Assembly: GCF_014472395.1 (NCBI RefSeq)
Contig: NZ_JACSZW010000003.1
Span: 186,001 to 250,000, forward strand
DNA: 64,000 nt
Origin: Pedobacter sp. N36a
Lineage (GTDB): Bacteria; Bacteroidota; Bacteroidia; Sphingobacteriales; Sphingobacteriaceae
Direction: 5' to 3'
Shown: positions 52,945-62,079 of the stretch, in pieces
Numbering within the stretch: the first letter of the stretch is position 1
Layout of the letters: every line of letters starts with the position of its first letter
The notes under the pieces: model-generated
The model's database searches: none
Seen by the model: only the letters and a program-made list of their open reading frames with translations
What the model was told of the DNA's origin: nothing
Translations under genes and position numbers: made by a program

Positions 52945-53822
52945 AAAAATAAATGAAGCAGTACCAGTAACAGGTACTGCAATAACATCATTCCATCTAA
53001 ATACAAGAAATAATAGTATTCATTTCTTTCGGGATTTGATTTATAGATCAACCAACCTGTTAACCCGATGGTAATTGTCAGCAAAATTACCTCCAGGTTG
53101 ACAGTTTGCTGGAGTAAAATCAGTAACACCAGATACCCGCCCAGTAAAAACTGAGAAAATAGAAAAGCCTTTTTATCGCCTAATAGGGCAGGAATCGTTT
53201 TTAAGGCAATAATTTTATGCTGAAATAGGTCTCTCACATCAAAAGGGATGGTGATGGCTGCAATAAATAGGAAGCGCATGGCAACCAATAGCAGGGTTTC
53301 ACCGGTAGAGATATTGAGCAGTTGGTTATGTTCAGTTTCTACGATCGGAAGGAGCACACAGCTAATTGACCAGATCAATGCCACCAAAAATAGCTTGATC
53401 AAAGGAATATTCTTCAAGCCTATTTTCTGTCCATTCAGCGTTAAAAATGGAATATTATAACTAATGGCCAATACGCCGGTAAACAGCATTAATAATTTTC
53501 CTTCAATACTCAAATACAGCAATCCTAAGGGGATCAGGCACAGACCGGAGATCAATAACATGGATATAATTAACCGATGGTGCGAAAAGATCCAGCGAAC
53601 CCTCATCAATGTAGCATTTGCAGGATCTTTTGGTACAGAAAGCAGCATGCTGAAATTATAGAGCCCCAATGTTCCAAAGAAGATAATGGCCAAGATATAT
53701 TTATCGGGAGGAACGTGCAGCAAATAATAAGTAACCAGACCTTGAGCAACCGCACAGATGGCGATAAACAAATTGCTGAACAGCAAAAAATCAAGGCTGG
53801 AAAACAGTATTTTTTTTACCAT
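52941..53822 (-). CDS. UbiA-like prenyltransferase-family membrane protein
   Basis: The 293-residue protein has about eight or nine membrane helices. The second Asp-rich motif of UbiA prenyltransferases can be traced in DVRDLFQHKIIALKTIPALLG (DxxD kept, third Asp replaced by His, then K-T-I-P). The first motif (N-x-x-x-D-x-x-x-D) is not recognisable. The overall layout resembles the family, but full catalytic competence is doubtful. It could be a divergent prenyltransferase acting on an unknown aromatic substrate, or a diverged relative. It is the last gene of the metallophosphoesterase unit and its stop overlaps that of the response regulator. Confidence 0.65.
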   Translation of the reverse strand: MVKKILFSSLDFLLFSNLFIAICAVAQGLVTYYLLHVPPDKYILAIIFFGTLGLYNFSMLLSVPKDPANATLMRVRWIFSHHRLIISMLLISGLCLIPLGLLYLSIEGKLLMLFTGVLAISYNIPFLTLNGQKIGLKNIPLIKLFLVALIWSISCVLLPIVETEHNQLLNISTGETLLLVAMRFLFIAAITIPFDVRDLFQHKIIALKTIPALLGDKKAFLFSQFLLGGYLVLLILLQQTVNLEVILLTITIGLTGWLIYKSNPERNEYYYFLYLDGMMLLQYLLLVLLHLFF

Positions 53823-53841
53823 ATCCGAAAATGGGAATTAG

Positions 53842-55119
53842 CTAAGCACGTTTCAACTCAAATATCGTGATTTCTGGTAAAATTCCAACCCTTCCAGGAT
53901 AACCCAGGAAGCCATATCCCACATTTACATAAAGTTGCTGTTGCTTTTCCTGGTACAAACCTGCCCATTCATTGTAAATATACTGCACCGGACTCCATTG
54001 GAAATCTTCCGTTCTTACACCGAATTGCATTCCATGGGTATGGCCGCTAAACATGGCATCGATCTGTGGGTATTTAGGCAATACTTCTGCCCTCCAATGC
54101 GAAGGATCATGTGACAATAACAGTTTAACAGGAAGGTCGTCTGTGTCTTTTGTCGCCAGATCCATTCTTCCATATTTAGGGAATCTTCCGGTTCCCCAGT
54201 TTTCGATGCCCAGAATCCCAATCTCTTCCCCATTTACTTTCAGGCGTCTATGCTCATTCATTAGCAAGTCCCAGCCCATCCGCTCATGCGTTTTGATCAC
54301 CTCCTGTAAATTCTTCGTTTTGATCGCTGAAGGTTCCTTTCCAAAGCGATACTCCCCATAATCATGGTTTCCTAAAACAGAGTACACGCCTAAAGGCGCT
54401 TTCACTTTTTTAAAGATATCCTGGTAATCGCGCATTTCGGTAGCCAAATCGTTGACCAGATCTCCGGTAAAAAAGATGACATCTGGTTTTTCTGCCAGGA
54501 GCATCTGCACACCACCCAGAACAGCTCTGGGGTTATAAAAACTTCCAGAGTGGACGTCCGATATCTGTCCTAATTTCATGCCTTCAAAGGAAGCTGGAAG
54601 ATTAGGGAGGACTAACGTCTTACGGATTACCTGATAATCATAAGCACCTCTGGCAATTCCCCAGCTTAGAGATGTCAGTGGAATGGCAGCAGTCACCAGC
54701 CCGGCTTTGACTAGAAAAGAAGAACGGCTGATTGGCTCTCCCGGTGTCACTTGCGTAATGGTTTCCGGAAGTACCGGATCTATGACTGGCCCGGTTTTCG
54801 ACTTAGAAGACTGGGAAAGCCGAATGATAAACCTCCTGAAATCGTCTATCACCAGGAAAGGAAGTAAGACCAGCTTACAAGCTACAGTTAAGAAATAAGC
54901 TACCAGAATCACTGATTTAAGGCTCAGGAACAGGTTCGCGTAGAAGGTGCTGAAAACACCAACCAGCAATATAAAGGTATAGCCCCACCAAAGAATGGTA
55001 AACAGCTTCCGGGTTCCTGGTTTCCATTTTTTGAAAACACTCAGAATCGCCCGAAAGCAGTAGTAGTCGAACGCTAACAGCAGTACTGATAAAAATATAA
55101 AGACGGGTAATCGGCCCAT
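53842..55119 (-). CDS. Membrane-anchored metallophosphoesterase (YkuE-like)
   Basis: The 425-residue protein begins with three hydrophobic segments within the first 95 residues, another near 140-160, and then a calcineurin-like phosphoesterase domain. Metal-binding motifs appear in order: ISDVHSG, FFTGDLVND, LGNHDYGE, LLLSHDPSHW and FSGHTHGMQFG. Related proteins act on nucleotides, lipid A precursors or lipids at the membrane. The exact substrate is unknown. It follows the MoxR ATPase gene on the minus strand. Confidence 0.92.
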   Translation of the reverse strand: MGRLPVFIFLSVLLLAFDYYCFRAILSVFKKWKPGTRKLFTILWWGYTFILLVGVFSTFYANLFLSLKSVILVAYFLTVACKLVLLPFLVIDDFRRFIIRLSQSSKSKTGPVIDPVLPETITQVTPGEPISRSSFLVKAGLVTAAIPLTSLSWGIARGAYDYQVIRKTLVLPNLPASFEGMKLGQISDVHSGSFYNPRAVLGGVQMLLAEKPDVIFFTGDLVNDLATEMRDYQDIFKKVKAPLGVYSVLGNHDYGEYRFGKEPSAIKTKNLQEVIKTHERMGWDLLMNEHRRLKVNGEEIGILGIENWGTGRFPKYGRMDLATKDTDDLPVKLLLSHDPSHWRAEVLPKYPQIDAMFSGHTHGMQFGVRTEDFQWSPVQYIYNEWAGLYQEKQQQLYVNVGYGFLGYPGRVGILPEITIFELKRA

Positions 55120-55153
55120 TTGGCGTAATTATAAAAATGAAAGTTAAAAAAGC

Positions 55154-56653
55154 TTATCTGAAGTCCATATCATCTTCATCCTCCTCATCCGGACTGGTAT
55201 TAAACAGGCTATCGAACATATCAGAGAATCCAAATCCACTTTGCAGGTATTTCTTGTTCAGCTGTGAGTATTCTGCCAAACCATGCAGCACAAATTCCAT
55301 CATCAGCAAGGTTTGATTGGCGCTTAATTTCGGGTGGAATTGTTTCACCAATTCGCTTAATCCATCCACTTGCATCAATTCCTTTTTGTATTTAGCTAGA
55401 GTCAGCTGATCGGAAATATCTAAGGTATTTCCTTCTGTAAACCACTCTGTAACGCGGAAATATGGGTTCGCAGACTTGCTTTTTTTCGCTTTCTCTGGAT
55501 CTGGGAAGTAGCGATTAAACAAGGATTTAATGGCTTTTCCGATCAAAGTATGGGCTACTTTTGCCGGGCCTTCCAACTCACCTTCATAAACCAACTCAAT
55601 TTTTCCGGTAATGGCTGGGGTAATCCCCGTTAAATCCGACAACCGTACAAAAGTGTTTTTCTCTTTATTGAGGAGCATTCTCCTTTCGGCAGTGCTGATC
55701 AGGTTTTCATAAGCAGAGATCGTTAACCTTGCAGAAACACCAGATTTCTGATCGATAAACTCGCTTTGTCTGGCCTCAAAAGCAACTTGTTCTACCAGGT
55801 CTTTTGCCAGACCATCCACTTCTATTGTTTCTTTTTGTGCTGGGGTTATTTTGGCTTCCTGAGCGGTAATCTCCCTGGAAATGGCAATAGTTTTCGGGTA
55901 ATGGGTTAAAATCTGACTTTCAATACGATCTTTTAAAGGCGTCACGATGGAACCTCTATTGGTATAATCTTCTGGGTTGGCAGTAAATACAAACTGTACA
56001 TCCAGTGGCAGTCTTAATTTAAAGCCTCGGATTTGGATGTCTTTTTCCTGCAGCATATTGAATAAGGCCACCTGAATCCTCGCTTGTAAATCAGGAAGCT
56101 CATTGATGACAAATATACTGCGGTGTGCCCTTGGGATCAATCCGAAGTGAATCACCCTTTCATCATTGTAGGTCAATTTCAAAGTAGCGGCTTTGATCGG
56201 ATCCACATCCCCGATGAGATCGGCAACAGTCACGTCTGGTGTCGCCAGTTTTTCCGTGTAGCGTTCGCTGCGGTGCTGCCAGCTAATAGGGGTATCATCC
56301 CCATGAATACTAATCTCATGTTTTGCATACCATGAAATCGGTTGAAGCGGATCATCAAAAATCTCACTTCCTGCGACGTAAGGAATATATTCGTCCAGTA
56401 AGTTGACCATTAATCTCGCAATTCTGGTTTTCGCCTGGCCTCTTAAACCCAATAGCAAAATATTATGTCTGGATAAGATGGCCGTTTGAAGTTCCGGCAT
56501 AACGGTTTCGTCATAGCCTAAAATTCCTTCAAAACCGGCTTCATTACTTTGAAGCTGAGTGATCAGGTTTTTACGGAGCTCATCTTTTACGGCAAGCGAC
56601 TTATAATTGGAGGCCTTCAATTGGCCAAGGGTTTTTATAGTGATGTGATCCAT
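55154..56653 (-). CDS. AAA+ ATPase, MoxR/magnesium-chelatase type
   Basis: The 499-residue cytosolic protein has a AAA+ domain with a P-loop in GLRGQAKTR near residue 70, the segment SIFVINELPDLQARIQVALFNML carrying the Walker B region (with Asn where many AAA+ proteins have Asp), and FVFTANPEDYTNRGS (sensor 1 region). A helical C-terminal part ends in an acidic tail (DEEDEDDMDF). Proteins of this family work with VWA partners to remodel or insert metal into target proteins. Here the VWA partner gene lies directly upstream on the same strand. Confidence 0.9.
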   Translation of the reverse strand: MDHITIKTLGQLKASNYKSLAVKDELRKNLITQLQSNEAGFEGILGYDETVMPELQTAILSRHNILLLGLRGQAKTRIARLMVNLLDEYIPYVAGSEIFDDPLQPISWYAKHEISIHGDDTPISWQHRSERYTEKLATPDVTVADLIGDVDPIKAATLKLTYNDERVIHFGLIPRAHRSIFVINELPDLQARIQVALFNMLQEKDIQIRGFKLRLPLDVQFVFTANPEDYTNRGSIVTPLKDRIESQILTHYPKTIAISREITAQEAKITPAQKETIEVDGLAKDLVEQVAFEARQSEFIDQKSGVSARLTISAYENLISTAERRMLLNKEKNTFVRLSDLTGITPAITGKIELVYEGELEGPAKVAHTLIGKAIKSLFNRYFPDPEKAKKSKSANPYFRVTEWFTEGNTLDISDQLTLAKYKKELMQVDGLSELVKQFHPKLSANQTLLMMEFVLHGLAEYSQLNKKYLQSGFGFSDMFDSLFNTSPDEEDEDDMDFR

Positions 56654-56695
56654 GTGATGTTTGTGGTATGATATTTTTTTGTGGAGCAGTTGCTG

Positions 56696-57898
56696 CTATC
56701 GAACTGTTTTTCTTCTGTTTTTAATATAATCTTCAAAGATGTATTCGCCTAATCCATTCAGCGAGCTATAGAACGCCCTTCCGCCGTTAATTTGGGTAAA
56801 TTCCCTGACAAACTGCTGCAGATATGGATCCTGCGCAATCATAAAGGTAGTAATCGGGATGTTTAGGCGCTTACATTGTGCGGCCATATTCAATGTCTTG
56901 TTGACTACCTTTCTGTCCAGACCCATACTGTTTTTATAATAAGTGCCATTTTCCTTCAAACAAGTGGGTTTACCATCGGTGATCATGAAAATCTGCTTAT
57001 TATGTGTTTTCCGGCGCCTTAGAAGATCTGCTGCGAGTTCCAATCCGGCAAAAGTATTGGTATGGTAAGGGCCAACCTGTAAATAGGGCAGGTCTTTGAT
57101 GGTGATTGGCCAGGCATCATTGCCGAACACGACAATGTCCAGCGTATCTTTCGGATACCGGGTTCTGATCAGTTCTGCAAGGGCCATAGCCACCTTTTTT
57201 GCGGGCGTAATTCTATCCTCTCCATAAAGGATCATGGAATGAGAAATGTCGATCATCAGCACGGTGGAAGTCAGGGTTTTATAGTCCTTTTCTTCTACCT
57301 CCAGATCCCGCTCGGTCAGTGTGAAATTGCCGATACCATGGTTAATCTGTGCATTGTGGATAGAGGCGGTCATGTCAATCTGATCCAACGGATCGCCAAA
57401 ACTGTATTCCCTTCTATCGGCGTTTTTCTCTTCGCCAATTCCAGAAATATTGGTGTTGTGATTTCCACGACCTGCTTTTTTAAGCTTGCCGAAAATCTCC
57501 TCCAATGCCGACTGACGAATCGTTTGCTCCGTCTTGGCGGTAATGCTCCTCTCACCATTTGCTGGATTCTCCTTGATGTAGCCTTTTTCTTTAAGGTCAT
57601 CAATAAAGTTACCCATCCCATAATCGTTATTGGTGAACTTGTATTTTTTGTCCAGCTCATTCATCCAGGCCAATGTTTCTCCTGCGTCACCGGCAGTATA
57701 ATTGAGCAGCTGAGTGAAGAGCTTCAGCAATTCATCGAAACCACCTTTCGGTAAGTCATCTGGCTGGAAATTAGAAAAATGGAAACCTCTCATATATTCG
57801 TTATAAACGGAATATCTAAGGTAAAAGTTTGAAAAGGGAGTAATGTTATCCAGTTGTAAAAATACCCGGGCAGGAAAAGGGTTCGGATGGGTAGCCAA
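56696..57898 (-). CDS. VWA domain protein partnered with the MoxR-type ATPase
   Basis: The 400-residue protein has a helical N-terminal half and a C-terminal von Willebrand A domain (about residues 205-390). The MIDAS metal site can be read in VLMIDISHSM (D-x-S-x-S), with its Thr in the HTNTFAGL loop and its Asp in FMITDGKPT. No signal peptide is present, so it is cytosolic. MoxR-type ATPase and VWA gene pairs are widespread and act together as chaperones for specific complexes. The client here is unknown. 42 bases separate it from the ATPase gene. Confidence 0.92.
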   Translation of the reverse strand: MATHPNPFPARVFLQLDNITPFSNFYLRYSVYNEYMRGFHFSNFQPDDLPKGGFDELLKLFTQLLNYTAGDAGETLAWMNELDKKYKFTNNDYGMGNFIDDLKEKGYIKENPANGERSITAKTEQTIRQSALEEIFGKLKKAGRGNHNTNISGIGEEKNADRREYSFGDPLDQIDMTASIHNAQINHGIGNFTLTERDLEVEEKDYKTLTSTVLMIDISHSMILYGEDRITPAKKVAMALAELIRTRYPKDTLDIVVFGNDAWPITIKDLPYLQVGPYHTNTFAGLELAADLLRRRKTHNKQIFMITDGKPTCLKENGTYYKNSMGLDRKVVNKTLNMAAQCKRLNIPITTFMIAQDPYLQQFVREFTQINGGRAFYSSLNGLGEYIFEDYIKNRRKTVR

Positions 57899-57938
57899 GA
57901 AGGTCTGGAAGCCATACTTTAGCGGATGATTATCGGGA

Positions 57939-57981
57939 ATTTAAATCAGGGTATGAAATTTAGGAATACCCTGATTTAAAT
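57939..57981 (-). terminator. Inverted repeat after the cupin-like gene
   Basis: Two 16-base arms (57939-57954 and 57966-57981) with the core AAATCAGGGTAT pair without mismatch over an 11-base loop. It lies 9 bases beyond the cupin stop codon, where a terminator is expected, though it lacks a strong T run. Confidence 0.6.
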
Positions 57982-57990
57982 GATTTTTGA

Positions 57991-58872
57991 CTATTTTGGA
58001 GAGCCGTTTGCAAGCGCACGTTCTGCTCTTTTTATCGCAACTTTTTCTCTATATTTTGCATAAGGAGCTTTAAATGCCATTTTTAGCACACTATCCAGTC
58101 CGCCTTTAATCGCTAAATTAAATACACTCTGTGCTTTTCTGGTGATAGAGGCATCCCATGCTCTTAAACTTAAGGAGAAAGATCCGTCCAGATATTTCAT
58201 CCAGTGCCACATCCCGGTAGGCATAAATAAAGTGTCGCCATGTTCCAGGAATACTTCATAACCTTCCACACCTTTTAAAGCTGGGAATTTTTCGAAATCA
58301 GGGTTTGCCACATCATAATCCTCTAAAGCATAAGTGGCATTAGGGATACAGTATAACCTTTTCTTCCATTTGTTGTCAAACAAAATGATGTGTTTTCTTC
58401 CACCAAAATGGGTGTGGAAAAGGTGAGGTAAATCAATGTCGTAATGTAAGAAAGTAACCGAGTTTGAGCCACCAAAAAACATAGCGGGCATACTTTCAAT
58501 GAAGCCACCCATCAGGTCTTTCGGTAATACGATGTCTTTAATCAAGCTCGGTACATGCTTAAACAGGTTAAAGAAAAATATGCGAAGTTCAGTAGGTTCT
58601 CTTTTGATCAGGTCCAGGTAATCGCCAAAACGCATTTCTGCTACAGAGGCATTGATGGGCTTTGAGGGATCAGCCTTAGAGTTGTCCATCAAGCTGACAT
58701 TCAGGTCGCCGGCGATTTCTTTTAAATATTCAGTCGTCCATTTCTCTCTGGCTGGCCATGATTTAGTCAATCCCTTTATAATTAAAGGACGCCTCGGATC
58801 TAAATAATTCTTTTTGAAATCCTCAGGACTAATGTTCTCAACGGTATCTACCGGCTTCAGTATAAAGCTCAT
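57991..58872 (-). CDS. Cupin-like (JmjC-type) dioxygenase family protein
   Basis: The ATG at 58872 (MSFILKPVD, 293 residues) fits the family better than the codons upstream. The protein is a cupin_8/JmjC-like oxygenase: after an N-terminal RRPLIIKGLTKSWPA segment, the iron ligands appear in FLHYDIDLPH (His-x-Asp) and in MPTGMWHWM (distal His), with RKHIILF between them as the usual 2-oxoglutarate-binding strand. Such enzymes hydroxylate proteins or other substrates. The target is unknown. A truncated relative lies directly upstream. Confidence 0.87.
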   Translation of the reverse strand: MSFILKPVDTVENISPEDFKKNYLDPRRPLIIKGLTKSWPAREKWTTEYLKEIAGDLNVSLMDNSKADPSKPINASVAEMRFGDYLDLIKREPTELRIFFFNLFKHVPSLIKDIVLPKDLMGGFIESMPAMFFGGSNSVTFLHYDIDLPHLFHTHFGGRKHIILFDNKWKKRLYCIPNATYALEDYDVANPDFEKFPALKGVEGYEVFLEHGDTLFMPTGMWHWMKYLDGSFSLSLRAWDASITRKAQSVFNLAIKGGLDSVLKMAFKAPYAKYREKVAIKRAERALANGSPK

Positions 58873-58903
58873 AATTATCAAGGTTAAAGGACAAAAGTGT
58901 AAA

Positions 58904-59233
58904 TTAAAATCTAAATTTATCCATCTGGGAATAATTATTTTTGTCGCTGATCAAGACTGTGCTTTTAATCAGGTCTACATAATCTGCAAATTTCATCTCT
59001 GCCGCCGGAGCATTAATCGGCTTCGAAGGATCTGCTTTGGAACTGTCGTAGAGCGGCACAGTTTTGTCGCCAACAACAGTTTTCATGTAGTCAAGGTTCC
59101 ATTTTTCATGAGCAGGCCAGTTTTTAGACCTATTTTTTAGGATGAGCGGGCGACGAGCGCGTAGATAGTTTTGCTCAAAATCTTCTTTTGCGATGTCCTG
59201 GACAAGGTCAATTGGAGTAAGTTTGAACTTCAT
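58904..59233 (-). pseudogene. Truncated tandem copy of the cupin-like gene
   Basis: From the ATG at 59233 (MKFKLTPIDLV, 109 codons) the first 85 or so residues parallel the N-terminus of the intact gene at 57991: RRPLILKNRSKNWPAHEKW against RRPLIIKGLTKSWPAREKW, and the near-identical SSKADPSKPINAPAAEM. The similarity ends at YVDLIKS, where the intact protein continues DLIKREPTELR. The next 20 or so residues are unrelated and the frame stops. No iron ligands remain, so it should be inactive. It reads in the same direction as the intact copy and ends 31 bases before it. Confidence 0.8.
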
Positions 59234-59339
59234 CTGTAATGCTTCGTGTATTTCGTAGGTAAACATAATAGAATGGGAAAAGTTGAATAGTGAAGGTTCA
59301 GAGGGGGCCTGAGGAGTTGGCGCATAGCTTATAGCGCAT

Positions 59340-59372
59340 AAAAAACAGGCAGCTCAATTTGAACTGCCTGTT
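59340..59372 (-). terminator. Terminator after the fasciclin gene
   Basis: The arms AACAGGCAG and CTGCCTGTT pair with one mismatch just inside, and on the minus strand a run of six T follows. It lies about 60 bases after the fasciclin stop codon. Confidence 0.7.
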
Positions 59373-59432
59373 AAAGCCTTATTTTTCAATAACATTCTTT
59401 TCTCTTTCCTTCCGGCTTTTCTTTTAATATTT

Positions 59433-59978
59433 TTAATTCGGCATTAAAACGGTATCAACAACGTGGATTACGCCATTTTTCTGCATCACATTAGCGATGG
59501 TTACAGTAGACATGCCCCCTTTTTCATCTTTCAATACCAATTTATTTCCTTCCATCCATGCCCATAGTTTTCCACCGCTGACGGTAGTCAATTCTGCTTT
59601 GCCATTTCCGGCTTTAATGGCTTTTGCGATATCCGCGGCAGACATTTTTCCAGCAACTACATGGTAAGTCAGGATTTTGGTTAACATGGCTTTGTTTTCT
59701 GGTTTTAGCAACGTTTCTACAGTTCCGGCTGGAAGTTTTTCAAATGCCTCATTCGTAGGTGCAAATACTGTGAATGGCCCTGCTGATTTTAAGGTTTCTA
59801 CCAGTCCCGCTGCTTTTACAGCTGCAACTAGTGTAGTATGGTCTTTAGAATTTACAGCATTATCAACAATGTCTTTATTGGCATACATCGCTGCGCCACC
59901 AACCATTGGATTTTTCTGAGCTTGTGTTGTGAATGCCATAGCTACTAGGGCAATTACGGTAAAGAATGTTTTTTTCAT
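59433..59978 (-). CDS. Exported fasciclin (FAS1) domain protein
   Basis: The 181-residue protein has a signal peptide ending TTQAQ and a single FAS1 domain. Recognisable boxes are H1 (GPFTVFAPTNEAFEKLP), the YHVV motif (ILTYHVVAGKMSAADIA) and H2 (ANVMQKNGVIHVVDTVLMP). Single-domain FAS1 proteins are small adhesion or surface proteins, and in bacteria the partner is usually unknown. It is a one-gene unit, divergent from the DUF1800 gene across a 123-base gap. Confidence 0.95.
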   Translation of the reverse strand: MKKTFFTVIALVAMAFTTQAQKNPMVGGAAMYANKDIVDNAVNSKDHTTLVAAVKAAGLVETLKSAGPFTVFAPTNEAFEKLPAGTVETLLKPENKAMLTKILTYHVVAGKMSAADIAKAIKAGNGKAELTTVSGGKLWAWMEGNKLVLKDEKGGMSTVTIANVMQKNGVIHVVDTVLMPN

Positions 59979-60101
59979 GATAGTAGTTTTGTATGGGCAG
60001 ATACGAGGAAATGTTCGGGTCGGTTTTTGTTATATTTAAAAAAGCATTAATCTTTTTTCTATTCTGCTGGTCATAAGTAGTATACCTCAAAAATCATCTA
60101 T

Positions 60102-62045
60102 ATGAAAACTCCATTAAAGGTTATTTACTCATTTATAGCTGTGCTGTTCTTTACTATAATTTTCTCTTCCTTTAAAAAAGCACAGCCAGAGTGGTATAAA
60201 ACAGCGTTTCCTTATCGGCAGGTAGGATTAACTGAGCGTCAGGCAGCAGCGCATTTACTGAATAGGTTTACTTACGGAGCAAAGTCTGGAGAAGTGGAGG
60301 CCGTCATGAAGATGGGACTGGAACGCTGGTTTCAGCAGCAGCTTGATGGAAAATTACCTGATGATTCTTTGAACTTGTTATTGAATACATATGATGATAT
60401 CTATCTGAGTAATACCGAGGTCGAGAATAAATACCCAAGAGCAAACCGAGTTTTAAGACTCGCGATTCAAGAGGGGCTGATCAATAAAGATTCCGTAAAT
60501 AAAGGAGATAAACCGGAATACCGTGCACAGATCCGTGCTTATATGGATCAAAAAGGATTCAAGCCAGAGCAAGAATTATTACGGCAGTTTATCAATCAAA
60601 AAATACTAAGAGCAGCTTATACGAATAACCAATTGAGGGAATTACTGACCGATTTCTGGTTCAACCATTTCAATGTATCTCTTACTAAAAATCAATGTGC
60701 AGCATTTGTTCCAGCCTACGAAAGGGATGTCATCCGTCCTAATGTGACCGGTAAATTTGAAGACTTATTGCTGGCTACCGCAAAATCTCCAGCCATGCTC
60801 CTCTATTTGGATAATTTTACCAGCACGGGAACTCCGGTAAAAGATAATCAAGGTCGGGGGATGGGCAGTAACCAAGGTCGGCAGATGAGCAACAACAACG
60901 ATAGGGATAAAGGCAATAACAAAAGCAATAACAAAAAGCTTGTCCCAGTAAAAAGGAAATCTGGCGGCCTCAATGAAAACTATGCAAGGGAGGTGATGGA
61001 ACTCCATACTTTGGGGGTAGACGGAGGCTATACACAGTCGGATGTGACCCAGGCAGCAAGAGTACTGACCGGTTGGACGATTGCGCCAATGGGTGAGGAA
61101 GGTTATGGCGCAGCCATGAAAAAGATCATTGATCAGGTGGGAGAAGAAAACCTGAAAAAGAGAGGGTTTGTAAAGGATGGCGATTTCCTGTTTGTTCCAA
61201 ACCGACACGATAATGAAGAGAAAACAGTACTAGGACATCATTTTGCAGCTGATGGTGGGTATGAGGAAGGACTTGAACTATTTGATTTACTAGCGAATCA
61301 TCCTGCAGCGGCTAAATTTATCAGCAGCAAACTCGCCGCCAGATTTGTCAATGATAACCCTCCGCAAAGCCTGATCGATAAGATGGTGAAAACGTTTAGT
61401 AAATCTAAAGGGGACATCCGACAAGTCATGATGACTATGGTTTCCGCTCCCGAATTTTGGAGCAGTGCTGCCCTCCGTGAAAAAACAAAATCTCCTTTTG
61501 AACTCACAATTAGTACCGTACGCGCCTTAGATGCCAACATTACACAGCCCTATCAGCTCTTCAACTGGATGAATAAAATGGGCCAGAAAATGTACTATTA
61601 TCAGGCACCTACGGGTTTTCCGGATAGAGGACAGTATTGGATCAATACCGGCTCCTTACTGAACAGAATGAACTTCGGACTCGCCATTGCGGCACAGCGG
61701 ATTCCTGGTGTCAGCATTAACCTTGCCGCATTAAATGATTTTCATGAACCGGAAAGTGCAGAAGCCGCGTTAGTAACCTATGGAAAGATCATGATGCCGG
61801 AACGCAATTTAACAGCAACGTTTAAAAGGCTTCAGCCGATGTTAAATGATCCGATGCTGACCAGTAAAGTAGCAAATGCAGCGGATAAAGCAAGTGTTGC
61901 TGGGGACAAGATGGTCAATACTGGGGACAAGTCAGCCAGTATGGGCCACAAAACATCAAATAATGAGAATAAGAAGAATAATAATGCAATGCTGGCGCAG
62001 GTAGTAGGCGTAATTATTGGCTCACCAGAGTTTCAAAGAAAGTAA
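60102..62045 (+). CDS. DUF1800 family exported protein
   Basis: The 647-residue protein starts with a signal or anchor helix and then shows the DUF1800 pattern: QAAAHLLNRFTYGAKSGEVEAV, the central LTDFWFNHFNVS, NENYAREVMELHTLGVDGGYTQ, and the C-terminal PTGFPDRGQYWINTGSLLNRM. A low-complexity insert rich in Asn, Gly and Lys (about residues 250-285) and a second Lys/Asn/Gly tail (about 595-630, GDK-type repeats) are unusual. The family is always seen beside DUF1501 but has no known reaction. It lies 34 bases before its DUF1501 partner. Confidence 0.9.
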   Translation: MKTPLKVIYSFIAVLFFTIIFSSFKKAQPEWYKTAFPYRQVGLTERQAAAHLLNRFTYGAKSGEVEAVMKMGLERWFQQQLDGKLPDDSLNLLLNTYDDIYLSNTEVENKYPRANRVLRLAIQEGLINKDSVNKGDKPEYRAQIRAYMDQKGFKPEQELLRQFINQKILRAAYTNNQLRELLTDFWFNHFNVSLTKNQCAAFVPAYERDVIRPNVTGKFEDLLLATAKSPAMLLYLDNFTSTGTPVKDNQGRGMGSNQGRQMSNNNDRDKGNNKSNNKKLVPVKRKSGGLNENYAREVMELHTLGVDGGYTQSDVTQAARVLTGWTIAPMGEEGYGAAMKKIIDQVGEENLKKRGFVKDGDFLFVPNRHDNEEKTVLGHHFAADGGYEEGLELFDLLANHPAAAKFISSKLAARFVNDNPPQSLIDKMVKTFSKSKGDIRQVMMTMVSAPEFWSSAALREKTKSPFELTISTVRALDANITQPYQLFNWMNKMGQKMYYYQAPTGFPDRGQYWINTGSLLNRMNFGLAIAAQRIPGVSINLAALNDFHEPESAEAALVTYGKIMMPERNLTATFKRLQPMLNDPMLTSKVANAADKASVAGDKMVNTGDKSASMGHKTSNNENKKNNNAMLAQVVGVIIGSPEFQRK

Positions 62046-62079
62046 TTCAGCTGAAATACAGCGATAAAATTAAGAAATC

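Noticed and set aside
57239..57754. 171-codon plus-strand open frame
   Set aside because: It is antisense to the VWA gene, whose MIDAS motifs are intact. The composition (many Val, Phe, Cys) is typical of an antisense shadow.
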